From contig NZ_JALJXJ010000002.1 in NCBI RefSeq assembly GCF_024170005.1, forward strand, positions 372,001 through 436,000: a DNA stretch of 64,000 nucleotides. Direction: 5' to 3'. Numbering within the stretch: position 1 is the stretch's first letter; each line of letters opens with the position of its first letter. Positions 1 through 8,914 of the stretch are shown piece by piece. The position numbers were made by a program, and so were the translations under genes. The notes beneath the pieces are model-generated. The model saw only the letters and a list, made by a program, of their open reading frames with translations. It was not told the origin of the DNA and did no database searches. The stretch comes from Azospirillum lipoferum. Lineage in GTDB: Bacteria > Pseudomonadota > Alphaproteobacteria > Azospirillales > Azospirillaceae.

Positions 1-1
1 C

Positions 2-331
2 CGCGCCCTGCCGCCGCAGCTCTATGCGGAGCTGATGCTGACCGGGGGCCCGGTAGATGCGGCGCGCCTGCATGCCGCCGGAGTCGTCAACCGCGTCACC
101 GCCCCCGGCCGGGCGTTGGCCGAGGCGACCGCCTGGGCAGAAACCATCGCCGAAGGGCCGGGCGGCGCCATGGGCCGGGCCAAGAAGCTGATGGAGCTGG
201 CCTATGGCAGCTTCGCCACCCAGCTTGCCCGCGAAAGCGATCTGTTCGTCGAGGCCCTGCACCATGGCGAGGCGAAAGAAGGCATCACCGCATTCTTCGA
301 AAAGCGCCGCCCGATGTTCCACAAGCGCTGA
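2..331 (+). CDS. Enoyl-CoA hydratase/isomerase family protein, C-terminal part (5' end outside window)
   Basis: The reading frame is open from the window edge to TGA at 329-331, so only about the last 109 residues are present. They match the C-terminal part of the crotonase fold: an LMLTGGPVDAARLHAAGVVN segment (family pattern LLLTG..I.A.EA...GLVN), a helix with KKLMELAY, and a final trimerisation helix ending EGITAFFEKRRPMF. The family hydrates or isomerises acyl-CoA thioesters in the cytoplasm. The oxyanion-hole and catalytic residues lie in the missing N-terminal half, so the substrate cannot be judged. It converges on the chemoreceptor gene downstream. A second family member lies at 14.5 kb. 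Confidence 0.85.
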   Translation, partial: RALPPQLYAELMLTGGPVDAARLHAAGVVNRVTAPGRALAEATAWAETIAEGPGGAMGRAKKLMELAYGSFATQLARESDLFVEALHHGEAKEGITAFFEKRRPMFHKR

Positions 332-342
332 CGGACACGAAA

Positions 343-373
343 GGCCGGGCGCTGCGGAGTGCGGCGCCCGGCC
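343..373. terminator. Stem-loop between convergent genes
   Basis: A perfect 10-bp GC stem (GGCCGGGCGC at 343-352 with GCGCCCGGCC at 364-373) closes an 11-nt loop. It sits between the stop codons of the converging enoyl-CoA hydratase and chemoreceptor genes. On the minus strand it is followed by TTTCG. The position suggests bidirectional termination, although the U tract is poor. Confidence 0.55.
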
Positions 374-411
374 CGGTATCCATCAAAAAAGTGTCCGTCA
401 ACGAACCTCCG

Positions 412-1890
412 TCACCGCACGAGGACGTGCGCCGCTTCCTTGGTCCGTCCGACCGCACCGGCCACCTGGCTGACCGCGGTGGAGATGGCGGCGATGTTGG
501 AGGTCACCGTCGCCACGGCGGCAGATGCGCTCTGCATGTTGGACGACATGTTCTGGGTGACGGCGCTCTGCTCCTCCACCGCCGACGCGGTACCGGTCAC
601 ATGCTCCCGCACCACGGACACGGCCTCGCGGATGGCGTTCAGCGCGTTGGCGACTTCGGTCGAGGTCGACTGGATGCCCTCGATCTCGGCGGAGATCTGC
701 TCGGTCGCCTTCCCGGCCTGATTGGCGAGGTTCTTCACCTCCGAGGCGACGACGGCGAAGCCTTTCCCCGCCTCCCCGGCACGGGCCGCTTCGATGGTGG
801 CATTCAGCGCCAGCAGATTGATCTGGCCGGCGATGCTGTTGATCAGCCCGACGATGCCGTTCATCGCCTGGGCGGCGGCGGCCAGCCGGTCGGTGCTTTC
901 CGCCACCGCGACGGTGCGGTCGAAGGCGCCGTCCGTTGCCGAGCGGGCACGGGTCATGCTCTGGGAAATCTCGCCGATGGACGCGACCAGTTCCTCGGCA
1001 CTCGCCGCCACCGCCTGCACGCTGGCCGAGGTCGAACCGGCGGCATCGTTGGCGGAATGCGCTTCCCCCATCGACAGCTGGAGCGCCTGGTCGACCTCGC
1101 CGAAATTCTTGTCGATCATGATCTTGAGGTTGTTCAGCAGTTCGATCTGCGCGGTGATGTCGACCGCGAACTTGACGACCTTGGTGACCTTCCCCTTCTC
1201 GTCGAAGATCGGGTTGTAGGCGCCTTCGATCCACACCGGCTTACCGGACTTGCTGATCCGCTTGTATTGCGCCGCCTGGAATTCGCCACGCCGCAGGGTT
1301 TCCCAGAACCGGGTGTATTCGGCGCTGTCGCGATAAGCCTGCTCGACGAAGATGCTGTGGTGCTTGCCGATCACCTCTTCCCGGCGATAGCCCATCACCT
1401 TGAGGAAATTGTCGTTGACCTTGGTGATGACGCCCTCGGTCGTGAACTCGATCACCGCCTGCGACCGGCTGATCGCCGCCATCTGCGAGGCATAGTCGAG
1501 GTTCTCCAGCCGCTCCTTGGCGTCCGCCCATTCGACGACGAAGCCGATGCGCTCAGTGCCTTCCGTCAATGGCGTGACGAGCAGGTCGAACTGATGGCCG
1601 CCGACCTTGATGGTGGCGGCGTAGGGCTTGGTCAACGCCGCGAGCAGCCCGCGCTGGTGGCTCGGGTTCTTATGGAAGACGTCGATGTTGCTGCCGACGA
1701 GTCGGCTCACGTCCAGACGGGGCAGTTCCTTGCGCAGGTCGCCTTCGACATCGCGCAGAAGCGCGGTCACCGCCGGGTTCACGTGGACGATGTTCAGATC
1801 GGCATCCGCCACCATCACCTTGGCCCGCAACGCATCCAGCGCGGCCAGCTTACGAGCCAGCGCCCGATTGCTCTTCCCCCGTCCGAACAT
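412..1890 (-). CDS. Soluble methyl-accepting chemotaxis protein with two PAS domains
   Basis: 492 residues. No transmembrane segment or HAMP domain is visible, so this should be a cytoplasmic (or array-tethered) chemoreceptor. A first PAS-like domain spans about residues 20-125 ([17 protein letters not shown]). A second, clearer PAS spans about 135-260 ([20 protein letters not shown], then a PAC-like segment ending VKFAVDIT). The rest is the long helical signalling hairpin, with the conserved tip region [20 protein letters not shown] that contacts CheA/CheW. PAS domains suggest sensing of redox, oxygen or a small ligand, but no haem- or flavin-specific residue can be assigned. The ATG at 1890 has a purine-rich GTGAGGGC upstream. 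The gene stands alone and faces away from dprA. Confidence 0.9.
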   Translation of the reverse strand: MFGRGKSNRALARKLAALDALRAKVMVADADLNIVHVNPAVTALLRDVEGDLRKELPRLDVSRLVGSNIDVFHKNPSHQRGLLAALTKPYAATIKVGGHQFDLLVTPLTEGTERIGFVVEWADAKERLENLDYASQMAAISRSQAVIEFTTEGVITKVNDNFLKVMGYRREEVIGKHHSIFVEQAYRDSAEYTRFWETLRRGEFQAAQYKRISKSGKPVWIEGAYNPIFDEKGKVTKVVKFAVDITAQIELLNNLKIMIDKNFGEVDQALQLSMGEAHSANDAAGSTSASVQAVAASAEELVASIGEISQSMTRARSATDGAFDRTVAVAESTDRLAAAAQAMNGIVGLINSIAGQINLLALNATIEAARAGEAGKGFAVVASEVKNLANQAGKATEQISAEIEGIQSTSTEVANALNAIREAVSVVREHVTGTASAVEEQSAVTQNMSSNMQSASAAVATVTSNIAAISTAVSQVAGAVGRTKEAAHVLVR

Positions 1891-1913
1891 CTTTTGCCCT
1901 CACTTGAGTACGC

Positions 1914-1935
1914 TGGTATGGGGCAGATCATACCA
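1914..1935. repeat. Inverted repeat in the chemoreceptor leader
   Basis: A perfect 7-bp inverted repeat (TGGTATG / CATACCA) with an 8-bp spacer lies 24 bp upstream of the chemoreceptor start codon. It could be an operator or an RNA hairpin in the 5' leader. I cannot name the protein that would bind it. Confidence 0.5.
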
Positions 1936-1941
1936 AAAATG

Positions 1942-1969
1942 AAATCGGCTTCCATAAGGGGAACCACTA
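1942..1969 (-). promoter_or_regulatory. Possible sigma-28 (FliA-type) promoter for the chemoreceptor
   Basis: On the minus strand GCCGATTT (complement of 1942-1949) matches 6 of 8 positions of the flagellar sigma factor -10 element GCCGATAA. A partial -35 (TAGTGGTT versus TAAAGTTT, 5 of 8) lies about 12 bp upstream of it. Chemoreceptor genes are common sigma-28 targets, which is the reason for listing it. The -35 match and spacing are not ideal. Confidence 0.3.
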
Positions 1970-1990
1970 AATCTTGTGACAAATTGCAAG

Positions 1991-2015
1991 TTAAGGAAAT
2001 GTTTATTTTCCTTAA
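1991..2015. repeat. AT-rich perfect inverted repeat
   Basis: TTAAGGAAA (1991-1999) and TTTCCTTAA (2007-2015) form a perfect 9-bp inverted repeat with a 7-bp AT spacer. It lies inside the 383-bp divergent intergenic region 1891-2273 between the chemoreceptor gene and dprA, which is much more AT-rich than its surroundings. No T tract adjoins it as a terminator would require, and it is not at a gene end, so an operator or architectural site is more likely. Confidence 0.5.
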
Positions 2016-2273
2016 ATGGGATGACCAAAGGTTGCGCCCGATAGTTCCACAGACGATATGGAATGAATGGGAGTTTGATCCTTTACTCACCGCCGGAAAT
2101 AATGTTTCGGATAACAATGAAAGTGGTTTCGCTCTTGCAGCAATCCTGAGCTGTCCGACGGAACGACGTCGAGGATGGCGGCAAGCATCGCGGCTGAAAA
2201 AGCCATTCATAAAGCAAGCGTTCATGCGAATGCATGTTGAAAGCAACCATACCCGGTTGTAAACACCATTCAC

Positions 2274-3410
2274 ATGACACAATTCCGCCGCCCGCTGACC
2301 GACGCCGAACGGCTCGACTGGCTCCGTCTCATCCGTACGGAGAATGTCGGGCCGATCACCTTTCACCGCCTGCTGGATCAGTACGGCAGTGCCGCCAGGG
2401 CGCTGGACATGCTGCCGGAGCTGGCGCGGCGCGGCGGGCGGGCGAAGCCGCTTCGGGTCGCCTCCAAAGCCGAGGCGGAGCGGGAGATGCAGGCGAACCG
2501 CCGCTTCGGTGCCCGGCTGCTCTGCGCCTGCGAGCCGGATTACCCGGAACCCTTGGCAGCGGTGGACGACGCGCCGCCGGTGATCTCGGTCGCCGGGCAC
2601 GCCCATCTGCTGCACCGGCGCGCCGTCGCCATCGTCGGGGCGCGCAACGCCTCGCTGAACGGTAAGAAGTTCGCCGAATCGCTGGCCCGCGAGCTGGGAG
2701 CGGCCGGGCTGCTGGTCGTTTCCGGCCTTGCCCGCGGCATCGACACCGCCGCCCATGCCGGCTCTCTCGCCAGTGGGACCGCCGCGGTGCTGGCCGGCGG
2801 CATCGACATCGTCTATCCGCCGGAGAATGAGCAGCTTTACCGCGACATCATGGCGCAGGGCGTGGTGGTGGCGGAAAGCGCCATCGGCACCCAGCCGCAG
2901 GCCCGCCATTTCCCCCGCCGCAACCGCCTGATCTCCGGCCTGTCGCTGGGCGTGCTGGTGGTGGAGGCGGCGCTGCGCTCCGGCTCGCTGATCACTGCGC
3001 GCATGGCGCTGGAACAGGGCCGCGAGGTGATGGCGGTTCCGGGCTCCCCGCTCGATCCGCGCTGCCACGGCACCAACAACCTGCTGCGCCAGGGCGCCGC
3101 GCTGGTGGAGCGGGCCGACGACGTGCTGCGCGCCATCGAAACCCTGCGACCGCCGACGCTGGCGGAGCGGCAGCGCGACCTGTTCAGCCCGCCCATCCAC
3201 ACACCCGGCCCGGCCGGCGAACCGGACGAATCGGACCTTGCCAGGGCCCGCGCCGTGGTGCTGGAAAACCTCGGCCCCTCGCCCGTCACCATTGACGAAC
3301 TCGTCCGCGGGTGCCAATTGTCCGCTCCGGTGGTGCTGACCGTGGTTCTGGAACTTGAGCTTGCCGGCCGAGTCCAGCGTCTTCCCGGTCATCAGGTCTC
3401 TCTCGCCTGA
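2274..3410 (+). CDS. dprA: DNA-processing protein DprA
   Basis: 378 residues, the usual length. DprA (Smf) loads RecA on incoming single-stranded DNA during natural transformation. It is also kept in many bacteria with no known competence. Visible parts are an N-terminal helical SAM-like region (about 1-75), then the Rossmann-like DprA core with VAIVGARNAS and SGLARGIDTAAHAG, the RRNRLISGLS motif, and a C-terminal winged helix (SPVTIDELVRGCQLSAPVVL) typical of alphaproteobacterial members. The ATG at 2274 begins the conserved N-terminus, but no good ribosome binding site precedes it. topA follows closely, a common dprA-topA pairing, so the two are probably cotranscribed. Confidence 0.95.
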   Translation: MTQFRRPLTDAERLDWLRLIRTENVGPITFHRLLDQYGSAARALDMLPELARRGGRAKPLRVASKAEAEREMQANRRFGARLLCACEPDYPEPLAAVDDAPPVISVAGHAHLLHRRAVAIVGARNASLNGKKFAESLARELGAAGLLVVSGLARGIDTAAHAGSLASGTAAVLAGGIDIVYPPENEQLYRDIMAQGVVVAESAIGTQPQARHFPRRNRLISGLSLGVLVVEAALRSGSLITARMALEQGREVMAVPGSPLDPRCHGTNNLLRQGAALVERADDVLRAIETLRPPTLAERQRDLFSPPIHTPGPAGEPDESDLARARAVVLENLGPSPVTIDELVRGCQLSAPVVLTVVLELELAGRVQRLPGHQVSLA

Positions 3411-3456
3411 TCGGCGCCGCTTTGATTTGGGTGGGCATACGCGAAGGGCTGGTTTC

Positions 3457-6258
3457 TTGCCGGGCAGCAACGTCGTCATCGTCGAATCGCCGGCCAAGGC
3501 GAAGACCATCAACAAGTATCTGGGCGACGACTACACCGTCATCGCCAGCTTCGGCCATGTCCGCGACCTTCCGGCGCGGGACGGCTCGGTGCGCCCGGAT
3601 GAAGACTTCGCGATGGAATGGGAACTGGGCGACCGGTCCAAGCGCCACATCGACGAGATCGCCAAGGCGGTGAAGTCGGCCGACCGCGTCTATCTCGCAA
3701 CCGACCCGGATCGCGAGGGAGAGGCCATCGCCTGGCACCTGTCGGAACTGCTGCGCGAAAAACGTCTGACCGACAACCGCGACGTCCAGCGCATCACCTT
3801 CAACGAGATCACCAAGAGCGCGGTGCAGGCCGCCATCGCCAACCCGCGCGACGTCTCGCGCGAACTGGTCGACGCCTATCTGGCGCGCCGGGCGCTGGAC
3901 TATCTGGTCGGCTTCACCCTGTCGCCGGTGCTGTGGCGCAAGCTGCCGGGCTCCAAGTCGGCCGGCCGCGTGCAGTCGGTGGCCCTGCGCCTGATCTGCG
4001 AGCGCGAGTCGGAGATCGAGGTCTTCAAGCCGCAGGAATACTGGTCGATCGCCGTCGGTTTCACCACGCCGGCCGGCTCCAGCTTCACCGCGTCGCTGAC
4101 CCAGCTGGACGGAAAGAAGCTCGACAAGTTCGGCCTGCCCAACCGCGAGGCGGCCGAGGCCGCGGTGGCGAAGATCCGTCCGCAGGCCTTCGCCGTCTCG
4201 ACGGTGGAGCGCAAGCAGAGCCGCCGCAACCCGTCGCCGCCCTTCACCACCTCCACCCTCCAGCAGGAGGCCTCGCGCAAGCTGGGCTTCGGCGCCACCC
4301 GCACCATGCGCACGGCGCAGAAGCTGTATGAGGGCGTCGACATCGGCGGCGAGACGGTCGGCCTCATCACCTATATGCGAACCGACGGCGTCAGCCTGTC
4401 GCAGGAGGCCATCGACGGCGCCCGCGGCCTGATCGGCACGCAGTATGGCGAGCGCTACGTCCCGGCCCAGCCGCGCGTCTACAAGACCGCCGCCAAGAAC
4501 GCCCAGGAGGCCCACGAGGCCATCCGCCCCACCGACCTGCACCGTCGCCCCGAATCGGTGGCCGGCCATCTGGAGCAGGACGAGCTGCGGCTCTATGAGC
4601 TGATCTGGAAGCGTACGCTGGCCAGCCAGATGGAAAGCGCCGTACTGGATCAGGTGGCGGTCGACATCGCCAGCCCGTCGAAGGACGTGGTGCTGCGCGC
4701 CACCGGCTCCATCGTCGTGTTCGACGGCTTCCTGAAGGTCTATCAGGAGGACCGCGACGATGCGGCCGAGGACGACCAGCAGGAACGCCGCCTGCCCGCC
4801 ATGGACCAGGGCGATGCTCTTTCCCGCGGCGACATCAATCCGGAGCAGCATTTCACCCAGCCGCCGCCGCGCTATTCCGAGGCCAGCCTGGTCAAGAAGC
4901 TGGAGGAGCTGGGCATCGGCCGTCCGTCCACCTACGCCTCGATCCTCCAGGTCCTGCAGGACCGCAATTACGTCCGGCTGGACAAGCGGCGCTTCATCCC
5001 GGAGGACCGCGGCCGGCTGGTGACGGCCTTCCTGGAGAATTTCTTCCACCGCTATGTGGAGTACAACTTCACGGCGGAGCTGGAGAACCAGCTGGACGAA
5101 ATCTCCGACGGCAAGATCGACTGGAAGACCGTCCTGCGCGATTTCTGGACCGCCTTCGACGTGGCGGTGAACGGCACCAAGGATCTGACGATCACCCAGG
5201 TGCTGACCACGCTCGACAGCGAGCTGGGTGCCCATTTCTTCCCGGCCGCCACCGAGGACGGCCATGACCCGCGCGTCTGCCCGGTCTGCCGCGAGGGCCG
5301 GCTGGGGCTGAAGCTGGGCAAGATGGGCGCCTTCATCGGCTGCTCACGCTATCCGGAATGCCGCTACACCCGGCCGCTGGCCGTCGCCAACGACGAGAAC
5401 GGCGAGGCGCAGGAAGGCCCGCGTGAGCTGGGCAACGATCCGGAGACCGGCCTGCCGGTGACGGTGCGCCGCGGCCCCTTCGGCGCCTACATCCAGCTGG
5501 GCCCGGCGCCTGCGGCCGCTACCCCGCCGGAGGAACCCGCGGCCGAGGAACCGGCCGCCGACGGGAAGAAGCCGAAGGCGAAGAAAAAGAAGAAGGACGA
5601 GGCGCCGAAGCCCAAGCGGGTGTCGCTGCCCAAGGGCATGGCGGCAGGCGACGTCGATCTCGACACCGCGCTGCGGCTGCTGGCCCTGCCGCGCACCATC
5701 GGCAACCATCCGGAAACCGGCGAGGAGATCAGCGCCGGCATCGGCCGCTTCGGCCCGTACCTGAAGCATGGCAGCGTCTACAAGTCGCTGACGGCGGACG
5801 ACGACGTCCTGACCATCGGCATCAACCGCGCCGTCGACCTGCTGGCCGGTGCCGCCAAGAAGGCGTCGGCTCCGGCCAAGACGCTGGGCGACCACCCGAA
5901 GACCGGCAAGCCGATCACCATGGGCTCCGGCCGCTTCGGCCCCTATGTGAAGCACGCCAGCGTCTATGCCTCGATCCCCAAGGGAACCGAGCCGGACAGC
6001 GTCACGCTGGAACAGGCGCTGGAACTGATCGACGCCAAGGTCGCCAAGGACGCCGCCAAGAAGGGCGGCAAGGCGGCCAAGGACGCTGAACCGGCCAAGG
6101 CCGAGGGTGCGGAGGCGGAGAAGCCCGCCAAGGCGAAGGCCCCGGCGAAGACTGCGGCGAAGAAGCCGGCCGCCAAGAAGGCGACCAAGGCGAAATCGGC
6201 GAAGGACGCTCCGGCGGAAGCTGCCGCGCCGAAGAAGAAGACCGTCAAGGCGTCGTAA
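3457..6258 (+). CDS. topA: DNA topoisomerase I
   Basis: Type IA topoisomerase that relaxes negative supercoils. I chose the TTG at 3457 (933 residues). It puts the protein start at MPGSNVVIVESPAKAK, matching the family N-terminus, and GAAGGG lies 8 nt upstream. The frame stays open further 5' into dprA, but that extension does not look like topoisomerase. The order is TOPRIM (ATDPDREGEAIAWHL), the catalytic core with active-site Tyr in TYMRTDGVS, and a Cys4 zinc ribbon (CPVCREG...GCSRYPECRYTRP). Then come repeated C-terminal modules carrying GRFGPYLKHGSVYKSL and GRFGPYVKHASVYASI, and a long Lys/Ala-rich basic tail of about 70 residues. It lies downstream of dprA with a gap of about 45 bp. Confidence 0.96.
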   Translation: MPGSNVVIVESPAKAKTINKYLGDDYTVIASFGHVRDLPARDGSVRPDEDFAMEWELGDRSKRHIDEIAKAVKSADRVYLATDPDREGEAIAWHLSELLREKRLTDNRDVQRITFNEITKSAVQAAIANPRDVSRELVDAYLARRALDYLVGFTLSPVLWRKLPGSKSAGRVQSVALRLICERESEIEVFKPQEYWSIAVGFTTPAGSSFTASLTQLDGKKLDKFGLPNREAAEAAVAKIRPQAFAVSTVERKQSRRNPSPPFTTSTLQQEASRKLGFGATRTMRTAQKLYEGVDIGGETVGLITYMRTDGVSLSQEAIDGARGLIGTQYGERYVPAQPRVYKTAAKNAQEAHEAIRPTDLHRRPESVAGHLEQDELRLYELIWKRTLASQMESAVLDQVAVDIASPSKDVVLRATGSIVVFDGFLKVYQEDRDDAAEDDQQERRLPAMDQGDALSRGDINPEQHFTQPPPRYSEASLVKKLEELGIGRPSTYASILQVLQDRNYVRLDKRRFIPEDRGRLVTAFLENFFHRYVEYNFTAELENQLDEISDGKIDWKTVLRDFWTAFDVAVNGTKDLTITQVLTTLDSELGAHFFPAATEDGHDPRVCPVCREGRLGLKLGKMGAFIGCSRYPECRYTRPLAVANDENGEAQEGPRELGNDPETGLPVTVRRGPFGAYIQLGPAPAAATPPEEPAAEEPAADGKKPKAKKKKKDEAPKPKRVSLPKGMAAGDVDLDTALRLLALPRTIGNHPETGEEISAGIGRFGPYLKHGSVYKSLTADDDVLTIGINRAVDLLAGAAKKASAPAKTLGDHPKTGKPITMGSGRFGPYVKHASVYASIPKGTEPDSVTLEQALELIDAKVAKDAAKKGGKAAKDAEPAKAEGAEAEKPAKAKAPAKTAAKKPAAKKATKAKSAKDAPAEAAAPKKKTVKAS

Positions 6259-6282
6259 GGCGGTCCTCACCCGCTTCCAAAC

Positions 6283-6305
6283 CCCCTCTTCCCCCGGGAG
6301 AGGGG
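6283..6305 (+). terminator. Stem-loop after topA
   Basis: CCCCTCT (6283-6289) pairs with AGAGGGG (6299-6305) around a C/G-rich loop, 24 bp past the topA stop. There is no U tract after the stem, so termination is uncertain. Confidence 0.4.
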
Positions 6306-6402
6306 AAACGCCTATGCCCCTCGGGCGAGCCTGCTTCGCCACCAGCATGCTGATGATGGCCGCGTCGCCTTGTGATTGCCGACGACATGCAAGAGGAGTG
6401 TC

Positions 6403-7953
6403 ATGGCCTCGATCCAGGAAGCCTTGCGGGTCGCCGTCGACCATCACGGGGCTGGCCGGCTGCGGGAGGCGGAAATCCTCTATGGCCGCATTCTCGACGC
6501 AGCCCCTGAAACCCACAGCGCCGCCCATCTGCTGGGCTTGGTGCTTGCCCAGACTGGCCGACTGGACGAGGCCGCGCAACGCCTTGCCGCGGCACTGCGC
6601 GTTCGCCCCGACTTGGCCGATTACCACCGTGACCTCGGCAAGATCCATCGGGCGCTCGGCCATCCGGCAGAGGCCGCGGCCTGCCAGCGCCGTGCCTTGG
6701 CCCTGCGACCGGACGATCCCGCCGCCCTGGCACTGCTGGGCATGGCGGCCCAGATGACCGGCGATACCGATGCGGCGATCGACGCGCTGGGCCGGGCGCT
6801 GACGCTCGACCGGGAGGACGGGGAAAGCCGGCAGCGCCTGGGCCTGCTGCTGGAACTGCGCGCCATCCACCATCTGGAACGGCAGCGGGCGGAAGCAGCG
6901 GTCGCCGACCTGACGCGCCTGTCCGCACTGGAGCCGCCGACGGCGGAACGGTTGTTCCAGCTCGGCAACGCCTGCGCCCGCGCCGGCCGGCCGGAGGATG
7001 CGCTGGCCCGCTACCGCCAGACGCTGGCGCTGCAACCCGACCATGACGGGGCGTTCTTCAACATCGGCATCCTGACCAAGCAAGCCGGCGGTCTCGAACT
7101 GGCAACGCTGGAAGCAGCGGCGCTGGCGCTGGCCCGGTCGGTGGTCCTGGCTCCCGATTTCCTCGAAGCGCGCGAGAACCTCGCGATCCTGCTGTTCCAA
7201 TCCTATCGGGAGGCGGACTCACTGGCGCATGCCGACAGGATCCTGACGCAGAAAGCGGAGATCGCCATGCGGGAGGGAGCGGAACTGGCCCTGCCCCGCT
7301 TGCGCGACCGACCGGCCGCGCCGGAACGCCGCACCCGCGACGTCGTCGCCTTCAGCCTATGGGGCACCTGCGGGCTCTACAGCCGCGGCGCCGTGGAGAA
7401 TGCCCGGCTCGTGCCGTCGCTCTATCCAGGCTGGACCTGCCGCATCTACCACGACGACAGCGTGCCGCCAAACGTGCTGGCGGAACTGGACGCGCTGGGG
7501 GTGGAACGGGTGGTCATGCCGCCGGGGAACGGCCCGGTCATCGGCCTTTATTGGCGCTTCCTGGCATCCGACGACCCGACCGTGCGCCGCTTCGTCTGCC
7601 GCGACTGCGATTCCCGCGTCGGGCCACGCGAACGGGCGGCGGTGGAAGCGTGGATCGCGTCGGGCAAGCCCTTCCACGTCATGCGTGACCACCCGTTGCA
7701 CAGCGAACTGATGCTTGCCGGCATGTGGGGAGGGATCGCCGGTCTGCTGCCGCCGCTGGAGCCGCTGATCGAGCGCTTCGCCTCGGCGGAGGCCGACCGC
7801 TGGCAGGACCAGCGCTTTCTTCGCTCCCATCTGTGGCCGCTGATCGCGGAGGATTGCTTGGTCCATGACAGCCACCAGTCCGGCCATGGCCTGCCATTCC
7901 CCGACCATACCGGTGATCCGGCGGAACATGCCGTCGGCCGGCGCGTGGAGTGA
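6403..7953 (+). CDS. TPR protein with C-terminal glycosyltransferase-like domain
   Basis: 516 residues from the ATG at 6403, which has GAGGAG 4 nt upstream. Residues 1 to about 290 are tetratricopeptide repeats (patterns such as GRLDEAAQRLAAALRVRPDL and GRPEDALARYRQTLALQPDH). The remaining ~210 residues start at VVAFSLWGTCGLYSRGAVEN and include YPGWTCRIYHDDSVP, GLYWRFLASDDP and RDCDSRVGPRE. The DCD in the last segment resembles the DxD metal/nucleotide-sugar site of GT-A glycosyltransferases, and the surrounding fold cues fit that class. No signal peptide is seen. It may glycosylate protein or carbohydrate partners chosen by the TPR part; the substrate is unknown. No obvious glycan cluster surrounds it. 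Confidence 0.75.
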   Translation: MASIQEALRVAVDHHGAGRLREAEILYGRILDAAPETHSAAHLLGLVLAQTGRLDEAAQRLAAALRVRPDLADYHRDLGKIHRALGHPAEAAACQRRALALRPDDPAALALLGMAAQMTGDTDAAIDALGRALTLDREDGESRQRLGLLLELRAIHHLERQRAEAAVADLTRLSALEPPTAERLFQLGNACARAGRPEDALARYRQTLALQPDHDGAFFNIGILTKQAGGLELATLEAAALALARSVVLAPDFLEARENLAILLFQSYREADSLAHADRILTQKAEIAMREGAELALPRLRDRPAAPERRTRDVVAFSLWGTCGLYSRGAVENARLVPSLYPGWTCRIYHDDSVPPNVLAELDALGVERVVMPPGNGPVIGLYWRFLASDDPTVRRFVCRDCDSRVGPRERAAVEAWIASGKPFHVMRDHPLHSELMLAGMWGGIAGLLPPLEPLIERFASAEADRWQDQRFLRSHLWPLIAEDCLVHDSHQSGHGLPFPDHTGDPAEHAVGRRVE

Positions 7954-8007
7954 TCCACCCGCAATCCTGTCCAAGACGACTGGCGTCTGCGCCTGTTAGA
8001 CTGCGGC

Positions 8008-8904
8008 ATGGACCAACAATCAGCCCTAGATCCTTCATTGCATCAGACACCGGCCGGTGGCGGCGACTTCGCCCGGCTGTGGCGCGAACCGCGCTTCGAC
8101 GGCATGGAATGCCTGAACGCGCGCTTCCAGCGCCACAGCTACACCCCCCACACGCACGAGACCTATGTGGTCGGCGTCATCACCGCCGGGACCGAGCTTT
8201 ACCGCTGCCGCGGTGCCGAGCGGGTGGCGAATGTCGGTCAGGTGGTGGTGCTGGACCCGGAGGTCCTGCATGACGGCCGCCCGGCGGCGGACGGCTATGC
8301 CTACCGCATGTTCTACCCATCGGTGGCACTGTTCGAACAGGCGATGGCCGAGGCGCTGGGCCGTTCCGCCGCACCGCATTTTTCCGCCACGGAACTGGAT
8401 GACCCGGAGCTGTTCCAGGCCCTGCGTGGCCTGCACCATGGGTTGGAAGGAGCGCACCGCGAACCGCTGCGCACCGACACCGACGCGCTGCGCGCCTTCA
8501 CCGCCCTGGCCCTGCGTCACGGCGACCTGACCGCCCGCCCGCGCGACGTGGGGCGGGAGCCGGCGGCCGTCCGCCGGGCGCGGGAGTATCTGGACGCCCA
8601 TCTCGACAGCCCGGTCGAACTGGCCGATCTGGCGGAGGCGGCGGGGCTCAGCCGGTTCCACCTGCTGCGCGTCTTCCGGGCGGCGGTGGGGACGACCCCG
8701 CACGGCTACCTGACCGACCGGCGGGTCGCCCAGGCCAAGCGGCAGCTGGCGGGCTCCCTGCCCCTGGCCGACGTGGCGCTGGCCTGCGGCTTCTGCGATC
8801 AGGCGCATTTCAACCGGGTGTTCAAGGGGCGGGTCGGCGTCTCCCCCGGCCAATACCGGCGCGGCAGCAATCCCGTCCAAGACGTGCCCGCCGCAGCCGC
8901 CTAG
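8008..8904 (+). CDS. AraC-family transcriptional regulator
   Basis: 298 residues. An N-terminal cupin-like sensing domain (about 20-165; YTPHTHETYVVGVI and the VVVLDPEVLHDG segment) is followed by a two-helix-turn-helix AraC DNA-binding domain (about 190-285; ARSYLDAHL-type first helix here AREYLDAHLDSPVELADLAE, then GLSRFHLLRVFRAAVG, and ALACGFCDQAHFNRVFKGRVG in the second HTH). This is the class often found beside azlC/azlD exporter genes. The azlC start codon lies 10 bp after its stop, so the regulator and transporter are probably one operon and the regulator probably controls it in response to an amino acid. Confidence 0.9.
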   Translation: MDQQSALDPSLHQTPAGGGDFARLWREPRFDGMECLNARFQRHSYTPHTHETYVVGVITAGTELYRCRGAERVANVGQVVVLDPEVLHDGRPAADGYAYRMFYPSVALFEQAMAEALGRSAAPHFSATELDDPELFQALRGLHHGLEGAHREPLRTDTDALRAFTALALRHGDLTARPRDVGREPAAVRRAREYLDAHLDSPVELADLAEAAGLSRFHLLRVFRAAVGTTPHGYLTDRRVAQAKRQLAGSLPLADVALACGFCDQAHFNRVFKGRVGVSPGQYRRGSNPVQDVPAAAA

Positions 8905-8914
8905 CGTCACAGTC

